Positions 53,465 to 61,416 of a stretch of 64,000 bases of DNA are shown in pieces (the stretch's first letter is position 1; every line of letters starts with the position of its first letter). The notes below the pieces were generated by a model that saw nothing but the letters and a program-made list of their open reading frames with translations, did no database searches and was not told where the DNA came from. The position numbers and the translations under genes were made by a program. Origin of the DNA: Brevibacillus brevis NBRC 100599 (lineage in GTDB: Bacteria; Bacillota; Bacilli; Brevibacillales; Brevibacillaceae); contig NC_012491.1 of NCBI RefSeq assembly GCF_000010165.1, positions 4,595,501 to 4,659,500 of the forward strand. The letters are read 5' to 3'.

Positions 53465-55432
53465 TTACGCCAACTCAGCCGCTACACGACTTACTTTTGC
53501 CGCCAGCTCGTCGAGATCGACGTTCATCTCAAGAGCCGCAAACAGACCTGTGAAGTACTCGTTGATCTGGTCGATGACGCGATTGCGCTCACTTGCCACC
53601 AGCTCTTGGAACAGCGTAGAAAACTGCTCATCCAATTGCTTGTTTCCGATTTCTACGTACGCGCTCACTGGTTCTTGCATGCGCTTCTCCAGCTCGTCAC
53701 GCATTTTGGCTTTGCCATCCTGCTCGAAAAAGTCTTTCGTGTTTTTGAACAAGGAAACCGCTGAAGCAAATGCCGATTCGGCTACTGGCAGCTCGTTCGC
53801 AAAGGACAGTGTTTCTACCTGTCTCTGCTGATAAGGTGCCAAGGTCAAACCTGCTGCGTAGCCTTGTACATCCTGTTGCCACACCGCAACAAGTGTCGTC
53901 CCCTGCTTGTTCGTGAATTTCTCCAAGCGAAGGGTAGTGGCACGCAGCTCCTGCGCCAAGTCGTAGCTGATCGAACGCAGAAGATCAGTCAAGCATCCTT
54001 GCAGGGCTTGCTTCATGTTGCGTCCATCGTCCTTGATGACAGCCGGGTTAAATGCGAGATTAAACAGCTCATTAAAACGGAAGAACAAGCGCTGGCGAAC
54101 GTAGTAGAGCAGCTCCTCGCGCTCTTTTGCCAAGTCGCGTTCGAACGAAGCGGTAGACAGTGCTTCAACAGCTGACAGAGCCTGTGTCTTGGCGTTGCTT
54201 GCTGCTTCTTTGCGCAACAGACGCTCGTCTTCTCCGGACTGTGCCATACGCATGAATTCTGTCAAGGTATCATGGGCGCGGCGGATTTCACCGATTGCAG
54301 CATTCACGGCAATTTGCGTCAGCTCTTCAATCGTAAAGCGGAGGAACTCTGCTTCAAACGACGCCATTCCCGAGAACTTGAATGCTTCATCTGCTGGCAT
54401 TAGCTGCTCGCCTTCAGCCGTATTCGTGCGCTGGCGGTATACTTTCTCCGCAGAAGCTGCGAGCTTGCCTTTTTCATGCATCCGTGCCAACAGAGCAGTC
54501 TGGCTCGACACCGGATAAATACGTGGGAGGCGAATTCCGCACGAGAGGAGGTTTTTCTCTACGTGAGTAATCACACCCTGCAATTCCTCATCGTTTGCTG
54601 CAAGGTCACAAGCATTGACGATAAAGAACATTTTGTCCATTTCAAACGTATCCTTGACCCGTCCCATTTGTAGCAAAAACTCGCGGTCTGCCTGTGAAAA
54701 GGCGTGGTTGTAATAGGTTACAAACAACACAGCATCCGCGTTTTTCATGTATTCAAACGCCACACCTGTGTGACGCGCATTGATGGAATCTGCACCAGGC
54801 GTATCAACGAGAACGATGCCCTGGTCTGTCAGCGGGCAGGAATAGAACAGCTCGATGTATTCCGCAAAACAAGCTTTTTCTTCCTTGGCTACAAAGCCTT
54901 TGAATGCCTGCATATCCACAAGCAGTTCTCCACCCAGATGAGCAGCCATTTCTGGCAAACCTTTTGTTACAGCCTTCAAAAAGGTGTAGTGAGGTTTTGC
55001 CGTAGGCGGGATTTGGGCTACGTCGATCTTGCCCAGCTCAGCTAATGCGCCATCCAGATCAGATGCAACCAGTCCAAACACAGCGAGTGAACGGATAACA
55101 TCCTGCTCAATTGCTTCGCGCTCCTTCAAGACGACACGCACAGTTCCATGTGGATGCTCATCCGTAGGCGGCATAATTTTGTTGATCGCTGCTGTCGTCG
55201 GATTCGGCGATACAGGCAACACGAGATCGCCCATCAAGGCGTTGGCAAACGAGGATTTACCTGCGCTAAAAGCACCAAACAGTGCAACGGTAAAACGATT
55301 GGCGGTTAGACGATCTGCTCGATCCAGCATCGCCTGTGCCTGCGCTTGCATCCCTGGTACGGAAACGACTTCTTCACTTGCACGTCGCAGACGCTCTGCT
55401 GCTGCAATTAGTTTGTCTCGTAGTTGATTCAT
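53465..55432 (-). CDS. Dynamin-family GTPase, second half of a split DynA
   Basis: 655 residues; ATG 10 bases after GGAGGAG. G1 is GAFSAGKSS (about 52-60), G3 is LVDTPGADS and G4 is the VNACD stretch (VNACDLAANDEE). Long helical stalk regions follow, without an obvious transmembrane helix. Its stop-to-start distance to the upstream dynamin gene is 5 bases. In Bacillus DynA is one 1193-residue chain with two dynamin units; the two genes here sum to 1208 residues in the same order, so this corresponds to the D2 unit. DynA protects and fuses membranes. Confidence 0.85.
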   Translation of the reverse strand: MNQLRDKLIAAAERLRRASEEVVSVPGMQAQAQAMLDRADRLTANRFTVALFGAFSAGKSSFANALMGDLVLPVSPNPTTAAINKIMPPTDEHPHGTVRVVLKEREAIEQDVIRSLAVFGLVASDLDGALAELGKIDVAQIPPTAKPHYTFLKAVTKGLPEMAAHLGGELLVDMQAFKGFVAKEEKACFAEYIELFYSCPLTDQGIVLVDTPGADSINARHTGVAFEYMKNADAVLFVTYYNHAFSQADREFLLQMGRVKDTFEMDKMFFIVNACDLAANDEELQGVITHVEKNLLSCGIRLPRIYPVSSQTALLARMHEKGKLAASAEKVYRQRTNTAEGEQLMPADEAFKFSGMASFEAEFLRFTIEELTQIAVNAAIGEIRRAHDTLTEFMRMAQSGEDERLLRKEAASNAKTQALSAVEALSTASFERDLAKEREELLYYVRQRLFFRFNELFNLAFNPAVIKDDGRNMKQALQGCLTDLLRSISYDLAQELRATTLRLEKFTNKQGTTLVAVWQQDVQGYAAGLTLAPYQQRQVETLSFANELPVAESAFASAVSLFKNTKDFFEQDGKAKMRDELEKRMQEPVSAYVEIGNKQLDEQFSTLFQELVASERNRVIDQINEYFTGLFAALEMNVDLDELAAKVSRVAAELA

Positions 55433-55437
55433 GCTAC

Positions 55438-57099
55438 TTATTCTCCTCCACGCATAATCGCCAACAGACGACCCTTGGTTTCTTCTTCTCTCGCTGCCAG
55501 TCCTGCCAGCTTTTGATGCAGCGCTGCCAATTCACGCAATGCGCCAAGACGCTCGCCTTGAGCTGCACTTTCTACGCGCACTTTCTCCTTTATCATCTCA
55601 ACCACTTGTGCAATGAAGGAGAGACCCACTCGTCTGTACTCCAGCTTCATCCCGCTGGAAATATCCGCACAGTAGTTCAGGACGTACTCACTCGAAGCAG
55701 CACCCTCTTTGATGTGCTTGCTCAGGAACTCACCTGTAATCTCGATCTTGGTCGCGTGCACGCTAGCGTGATATTCTTCGTTCCGCAAATCAAACACTTG
55801 CGGCTGCTTGCCAAGCCATTCTTTGAAATGGAAGTCGAGATTTCCCGCCACTTTTTCGCGGAACTCGACGAGAAGCGCTTCTTCGCGGCGTTCGCGCTCT
55901 TCTTCTGTCTTCTTGCCTGCAAACAATAACCCCACCTTGAAGCCCGGTTTGCGGCTCTCCAAGTAGCTTCGTGCTGCTTCGTTCGTACTGAAATAAGTCA
56001 AACGAGCATTGTCCAAAAGTACACTCAGCTCTTTTTCCATCTGCACTCGGGCATCCTCAGCACGCTTCTCTAGAGCCGCCGCTGTTGCTTCCTCCTGCTC
56101 AAGCGCTTCCTGAACAGCCGCTGCATTACGACTATCGATGCCTTCTACTTCCAGACCATCTAGCTGGGCTTCCCACTGCTGTCGTTGATCTGCCTGGCTT
56201 GTTCTTACTACTTGGATGTGTTCATCGATCAAATGCTCGGCAGCACTGCGAACGCTCGTGCCAACCAGCTTTTCACGATCAGCGATCAACTGCGAAAGCA
56301 TGCCCTTAAATTCTTCATACATGTTCTCAGAATGATCTGGTTCCGCAAGCGACGTGTAAAAAATACCATCCGGATGAATGTTCCAGGTCGCGAATGCCTC
56401 CTCGACACTTTCCTTATAGCTATCGAAATCCAATTCAAAATCAATATGCTTATCAATCATGTTCACAACCAGATAAACTGGCTTGCCACGGTCCTTCAAC
56501 GTCTTCGTAAAGTTGAAGTTCTCTTCGGCTTGAACATGGTTATAATCCATCATATAAATGACGACGTCAGCCAAATGCAGAGCAGATTCTGTAGCGATTT
56601 TGTGTGCAGCATCTGTTGAGTCAATGCCCGGTGTATCGAGCAAGCTGGCGTATTCGTCAAGGAATGTTCCCGGATAAGAGACCTCTACGGATTCAACCGT
56701 ATCTCCGTCAACAGCAAACTGCTTGAGCTTCTCCATCTCCGTATCTGGATCAAAAGTAAGGACTCCGCTGTTCATGGTGAAGACGCGAGCCGCTTTTTCT
56801 CCGCCACGAATCTTCACGACATTCGCACTTGTCGGAATCGGATTGGAAGGCAACAAATTAACACCCAGAAGCGTGTTAATCATCGTTGATTTTCCAGCGG
56901 AAAAATGTCCGCAAAACGCAATATTCAGCTCAGCGTTCTTTGTTTTCGCGGCCAGTTGAATGAGCTTGAGCGGCGTGTTTTCGTCTCCCTGCGACTTCAT
57001 TACTTCTGCGAGTTCTTCCCATGTATGTGCCAGTCGGGAAAAGTCCGTTTCCCGGATCAATACTTGACTGTCAAGCACTTCTATTCCACCCTTCTCCAT
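55438..57099 (-). CDS. Dynamin-family GTPase, first half of a split DynA
   Basis: 553 residues from ATG 57099. G1 is CGHFSAGKSTMINTL (about 59-73), G3 is LLDTPGIDSTDA, and G4 is VNMIDKH. A long charged helical region follows (residues 300-410, including AAVQEALEQEEATAAALEKR). The C-terminus ends AREEETKGRLLAIMRGGE. Corresponds to the D1 unit of Bacillus DynA, which mediates membrane fusion. A possible GTG start lies about nine codons into the frame. The two genes are clearly one operon. Confidence 0.85.
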   Translation of the reverse strand: MEKGGIEVLDSQVLIRETDFSRLAHTWEELAEVMKSQGDENTPLKLIQLAAKTKNAELNIAFCGHFSAGKSTMINTLLGVNLLPSNPIPTSANVVKIRGGEKAARVFTMNSGVLTFDPDTEMEKLKQFAVDGDTVESVEVSYPGTFLDEYASLLDTPGIDSTDAAHKIATESALHLADVVIYMMDYNHVQAEENFNFTKTLKDRGKPVYLVVNMIDKHIDFELDFDSYKESVEEAFATWNIHPDGIFYTSLAEPDHSENMYEEFKGMLSQLIADREKLVGTSVRSAAEHLIDEHIQVVRTSQADQRQQWEAQLDGLEVEGIDSRNAAAVQEALEQEEATAAALEKRAEDARVQMEKELSVLLDNARLTYFSTNEAARSYLESRKPGFKVGLLFAGKKTEEERERREEALLVEFREKVAGNLDFHFKEWLGKQPQVFDLRNEEYHASVHATKIEITGEFLSKHIKEGAASSEYVLNYCADISSGMKLEYRRVGLSFIAQVVEMIKEKVRVESAAQGERLGALRELAALHQKLAGLAAREEETKGRLLAIMRGGE

Positions 57100-57309
57100 C
57101 GTTCCTACTCTCTCTACTAATACCTGTTTATGAACTTCCTTTTTACTTCACTCTATTCTACCATGCCGAATGTATCACAGGTCACAAATGAGTTCAATTC
57201 AAAACTATGAAAGATTTAGCATTCGCCTATTCTTCCGCATAATTTTCCTCTCATCTGGAAAAAATCGCACTAACATGATATTCGTTATCTGAACGGGAGG
57301 AAACTTCAA

Positions 57310-58884
57310 ATGATGCGCAGATTTTTGTCACAGCGTCGCAAAAAGAAAACTCCCTCTCTTATCACACAGCGCTTGCAGCAGCGAAATGATCCTGCGCTTG
57401 TACTAACGACCAGTTTGCAGCAAAACTTGGAGACGTTTAAGACCGTGCTGGGCAGCCCACACGATTTATTACTTCGTTCCTTTACGATCGGCAACACCAA
57501 TCATTCCTGTGCCGTGATTGCGATTGATGGATTGGCGAACTGCGATATGCTGGATACGCAAGTTCTCGGACAAATCCAGTTGATGATCTCAACTGCTTCC
57601 AAAGTAGTACCGACTGAACCAGACGAGATTGTCCGGATGCTTTATGAGGAAGTCCTTACTGTCGTTGAAATATCGAAAGCAACGGATTTGACAAAAGTAC
57701 TCGAAGGCATTCTTTCCGGGGATACAGCCATTTTTGTAGATGGAGCGACCGAAGTCATTATTGTCGACAGCAAGGGATGGAAAACTCGTGCCATAGAGGA
57801 GCCGGTCTCCGAAGGATTGGTGCGTGGTCCGCGGGATGGCTTTACGGAGAGTATCCGGGACAACACCGTTCATATACGCAGACGTATCAAAGACCCGAAC
57901 TTGCGCTTTGAAGGGTCGATCATAGGCAGACGCAGCCGAACAGATGTGATCATCGCCTACATTGAAAACATCGCTGATCCAGAACTACTGAATGAAGTGA
58001 GACGACGAATCTCTACGATCGATGTGGACGAGATAGAAGAGTCCGGTTTTATTGAGCAATGGATTGAAGATGATTTTTTATCACCTTTTCCGCAGATTCA
58101 TAACACGGAGCGTCCCGATAAAGTGAGTGGAGCGTTGTTTCAAGGTCGCATTGCAATATTGGTGGACGGGACTCCGATGGTGCTCATTTTGCCTGTGACG
58201 ATTGGTTTGCTCCTGCATTCACCAGAGGATTACTACGAACGTTGGATTGTCGGTTCATTGGCTAGGCTGTTGCGGTATTTGGCAGCATTTCTGGCCGTCT
58301 ATTCGCCCGCTTTCTATATCGCTCTCGTCACCTTCCACCCTGGCTTGATCCCGTCTGATCTCGCCTTCTCGATCGCGGCCACACGTGATGGGGTTCCGTT
58401 TCCGGCATTCGTAGAAGCGATCATGATGGTGACGACGATGGAGCTGCTGCAGGAAGCCGGATTACGCTTGCCGAAGCCGATCGGCCAAACAATCGGGATC
58501 GTCGGCGGTCTTGTCATCGGTGACGCAGCGGTTTCTGCGGGCATCGTCAGTCCTGTCATGGTCATCGTCGTCGCCCTCACTGCCATCGCTTCTTTTGCCA
58601 TCCCTTCTTATCACCTCGCCATTGCCTTTCGGATGATTCGTTTTTTCGCCATGTTTATGGCGGCCATTTTTGGTATTTATGGTGTGGTGCTTAGCTTTAT
58701 TGCCATCATGATTCATTTATCCAATCTGACCAGCATCGGGTACCCTTATTTGGCGCCTCTTGCTCCACATATGCCAAGGGATTGGAAGGATATGATTTTG
58801 CGTGCCCCTGTTACCTTCTTGAAAACCCGACCAGATGCCCTTCACACGAAAGATGAAAACAGAATGAGTACAGGAGGGTCGTGA
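57310..58884 (+). CDS. GerA-type germinant receptor A subunit
   Basis: 524 residues behind GGGAGG. The cytoplasmic N-terminal part (about 1-290) has the family motif EPVSEGLVRGPRDGFTES and TDVIIAYIENIADPELLNEVRRR (landmarks). About five membrane helices follow, with SPAFYIALVTFHP and VEAIMMVTTMELLQEAGLRLPKPIGQTIGIVGGLVIGDAAV. It binds nothing alone but forms the germinant receptor with B and C subunits in the spore inner membrane. First gene of a four-gene ger operon. Confidence 0.95.
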   Translation: MMRRFLSQRRKKKTPSLITQRLQQRNDPALVLTTSLQQNLETFKTVLGSPHDLLLRSFTIGNTNHSCAVIAIDGLANCDMLDTQVLGQIQLMISTASKVVPTEPDEIVRMLYEEVLTVVEISKATDLTKVLEGILSGDTAIFVDGATEVIIVDSKGWKTRAIEEPVSEGLVRGPRDGFTESIRDNTVHIRRRIKDPNLRFEGSIIGRRSRTDVIIAYIENIADPELLNEVRRRISTIDVDEIEESGFIEQWIEDDFLSPFPQIHNTERPDKVSGALFQGRIAILVDGTPMVLILPVTIGLLLHSPEDYYERWIVGSLARLLRYLAAFLAVYSPAFYIALVTFHPGLIPSDLAFSIAATRDGVPFPAFVEAIMMVTTMELLQEAGLRLPKPIGQTIGIVGGLVIGDAAVSAGIVSPVMVIVVALTAIASFAIPSYHLAIAFRMIRFFAMFMAAIFGIYGVVLSFIAIMIHLSNLTSIGYPYLAPLAPHMPRDWKDMILRAPVTFLKTRPDALHTKDENRMSTGGS

Positions 58885-59991
58885 GTGAGTGCAGAAACCT
58901 TGGCGGAGAAGTTGATCAGCAAAAATCATATGGGGATTAACATTGCCTCAGTCACAATCGGCGTCGGCATCCTGACCTTTCCCCGCTCCTTAGCCAAGGC
59001 AACCGGAGCATTCGATGGATGGATCTCCGTCGTGATTAGCGGTCTTTGTGCGTGTCTGGTTGGCTGGCTGCTAGCCAAGCTCGCTGCTCGGTTTCCGAGA
59101 CAAAGCTTCTTTGAATACAGCTCGATAATCGCAAGCAAACCGATCGCCTACATCTTGACCTTTCTCGTCTGTATTTACACGATGCTATTTGTCTCGTTTG
59201 AAATCAGGGCAATCGGAAACATCGCTAAGCAGTACCTGTTCTACAATACCCCGGTGGAAATGATCACGCTCTCTTTTCTCTTGATCGTTCAATATTCCGT
59301 GATTGGATCACGTATTGCCATGCTGCGGCTCAACTTGCTGTTTTTGCCTGTGGTTCTTGTCGTCATGTTCGTCGTCCTGCTGTTTACTACCCAGTTGTTT
59401 GACATCCAAAATGTTCGTCCCTTCTTTTCATCAGACTGGCGCTCACTCTTGGAAGGCTCCAGAGTAGTCGGATTGTCTTATTCCGGCTTTGAGATTATCC
59501 TTTTTTACACCATGCTGATGAAAAAGCCTCAGGAAGGGGCAAAGGCCGTGACGTTAGGTCTCTCGATCCCCATTCTGCTCTACATGACCATCTACATGTT
59601 CGCCATCGGAGTATTCTCTGCGGAGGTTGCGACGAACCTGACCTATCCAACCATCGAGTTGGCAAAGGAAGTCGAAATCCCCGGCGGCTTTTTTGAACGG
59701 GTGGAGTCCGTTTTCTTCACCATCTGGATCATGACGATCTTCAACACATGTGCGATGTGGCTCGATATTACCGTGCTCAATCTGTCGTCCATGTTCAACA
59801 AGGTGCGCAAAACGTTTTGGGTGCTCATTCTTTCTCCCATGATTTATTTTGTCGCGATGCTCCCACAAAACCTGGTTGATTTCTTCACGTTTGCAGATAA
59901 CATCACTTATTTCGGAATGATCCTCGTCTATTTATGTCCGATTTTACTGCTCCTCATCGCTGTCATACGAGGTGTAAAGGGTCATGAATAG
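58885..59991 (+). CDS. GerAB-type germination permease (B subunit)
   Basis: 368 residues from a GTG start at 58885, which begins immediately after the A-subunit stop and just behind GGAGGG. About ten TM helices in the APC-like spore germination permease fold; landmarks are NIASVTIGVGILTFPRSLAKATG and the Ser/Tyr-rich SGFEIILFYTML. The B subunit holds the germinant-binding site. The 8-base overlap with the next gene (59984-59991) ties the operon together. Germinant specificity cannot be told. Confidence 0.95.
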   Translation: MSAETLAEKLISKNHMGINIASVTIGVGILTFPRSLAKATGAFDGWISVVISGLCACLVGWLLAKLAARFPRQSFFEYSSIIASKPIAYILTFLVCIYTMLFVSFEIRAIGNIAKQYLFYNTPVEMITLSFLLIVQYSVIGSRIAMLRLNLLFLPVVLVVMFVVLLFTTQLFDIQNVRPFFSSDWRSLLEGSRVVGLSYSGFEIILFYTMLMKKPQEGAKAVTLGLSIPILLYMTIYMFAIGVFSAEVATNLTYPTIELAKEVEIPGGFFERVESVFFTIWIMTIFNTCAMWLDITVLNLSSMFNKVRKTFWVLILSPMIYFVAMLPQNLVDFFTFADNITYFGMILVYLCPILLLLIAVIRGVKGHE

Positions 59992-61216
59992 ACAGCTCAC
60001 TGCTTTCTGCATCTTCCTGCTTCTATCGACTTTGCTGGCTGGATGCTGGGATCAGGTTCAAATTGAGGAACGAGGATTTGTAGTAGGCGTAGCGGTTGAT
60101 AAACCTCGTACAAAAGAAGCCGAGCAGCAAGCCAAACAAGAGGCACCAGACAAACCTCAAGTAAAAGAGCGCTTTCTCGTCACCCATCAATTCGTCGTCC
60201 CCGGTGGATTGATCTCCGGCGGACAAGGAAAAGGCGGTGGTCAAAACACAGCCAATGAGGCTTTCCTCAACCTCATATCCGAGGGAGATTCTCTTTTCGA
60301 GATTTCCCGGGAATTGGCTACCCGGACCAGCAGAACTCCGTTTTATCAGCATATGAAGATCCTGATCGTCTCCGAAGACGTCGCCCGTACGAAAAACGGT
60401 TTTGCCAGAGCACTCGATTTCTATCTGCGTGATCCAGATTCCAGACGAAGCAGCAAGGTATTTATCTCAAATGGCCCCGCTAAAGAAGTACTGGAAGTCA
60501 AACCGAAAACAGAGAAGCTGCCCGCTATTTACGTCAACTCGATTGGAGAAAACGTTAATAAAAATTCCCGCATGCTTCCAGAGGCCCGATTGGGCGATGT
60601 CCACGAGGACCTTCTCAGTTCGTACAGTTTTGTGGTTCCGCGTATCAGAGCCGAAGAGCAGGAGGTAAAATTAGCAGGCGCCTCTGTTTTTACCCGAGAC
60701 AATCAGTTGGTTGGTTTTCTGGGGGAAGAAGAGACGGAGGGGCTGAATTTTCTCACGGGAAAAGTTAAGGGAGGTATGGTAAAAGGCAAGGTAAAAAACG
60801 GTCTTGTCTCGATGAACATCCAAGGGATCAAGCATAGCATTGAAGTAGATTTACGCGATCAGCAACACATGAAATTTACAATAACGATCGAATGTGAAGG
60901 GACATTGGCTGAGTCTTACGCCACAATGGATTCACTGAATAACACTACGTTGAAAAAGCTTGAACAAGTGTTTGCCGAAGAAATCGAGCGAATGAGTAAT
61001 GATACCATCAGAAAGGTTCATAAGCAGATGAAAGTGGATGTCATCAAGCTTGGCAACTATCTGAAGCAGCATTATTTTTCGCTATGGAAAAAGATTCGGC
61101 ATGATTGGGAATTAGGGCAGCATCTGTATGAAAAAAGCGAAATAAAAGTTCAAGCAAAAGTCTATTTACGCAATATCGGTGCAATCAACCGTACCGAACG
61201 TCAAAACAACAGGTGA
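59984..61216 (+). CDS. GerAC-type germinant receptor lipoprotein (C subunit)
   Basis: 410 residues. Lipobox LLAGC (C21) followed by the nearly universal GerAC start CWDQVQIEERGFVVGVAVD (landmark). Then the three-domain C-subunit layout: the R-T-P-F-Y-Q-H-M-K-I-L stretch around 120 and IQGIKHSIEVDLRDQQ in the C-terminal domain. Residues 45-65 form a long, Lys/Gln/Glu-rich insertion not typical of the family. Needed for germination as the outer-face subunit. Confidence 0.9.
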   Translation: MNRQLTAFCIFLLLSTLLAGCWDQVQIEERGFVVGVAVDKPRTKEAEQQAKQEAPDKPQVKERFLVTHQFVVPGGLISGGQGKGGGQNTANEAFLNLISEGDSLFEISRELATRTSRTPFYQHMKILIVSEDVARTKNGFARALDFYLRDPDSRRSSKVFISNGPAKEVLEVKPKTEKLPAIYVNSIGENVNKNSRMLPEARLGDVHEDLLSSYSFVVPRIRAEEQEVKLAGASVFTRDNQLVGFLGEEETEGLNFLTGKVKGGMVKGKVKNGLVSMNIQGIKHSIEVDLRDQQHMKFTITIECEGTLAESYATMDSLNNTTLKKLEQVFAEEIERMSNDTIRKVHKQMKVDVIKLGNYLKQHYFSLWKKIRHDWELGQHLYEKSEIKVQAKVYLRNIGAINRTERQNNR

Positions 61217-61220
61217 TCCC

Positions 61221-61373
61221 ATGTTCAAGTTTTTAGGCGTAGTTCCTCCTTATTTGACCTTCGCAGGGACGATCATGGCGTTTTTGATTCCCTATCTTTT
61301 TTTTAAAATCAATAACAAAATTCATGAGTTAGGCGATCCGCCGTGGAAGAAACGGAATAACTCCGGTTCATAA
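61221..61373 (+). CDS. Small single-TM fourth gene of the ger operon
   Basis: 50 residues from ATG 61221, 4 bases after the GerAC stop and overlapping the AGGTGA site. It starts MFKFLGVVPPYLTFAG and has one hydrophobic helix (about 6-31), then a basic tail (KKRNNSGS). Several ger operons carry a D gene for a small membrane protein that modulates germination; this one is shorter (one helix, not two). No homologue is recognised by sequence. Confidence 0.6.
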   Translation: MFKFLGVVPPYLTFAGTIMAFLIPYLFFKINNKIHELGDPPWKKRNNSGS

Positions 61374-61413
61374 AACCCCAAGCCGAAATGTACCATGTTT
61401 CGGCTTGGGGTTT
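61373..61413. terminator. Bidirectional intrinsic terminator
   Basis: A perfect 16-bp stem begins AAACCCCAAGCCG and ends CGGCTTGGGGTTT. It ends the ger operon and the converging toxin-like gene. Confidence 0.9.
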
Positions 61414-61416
61414 CTC

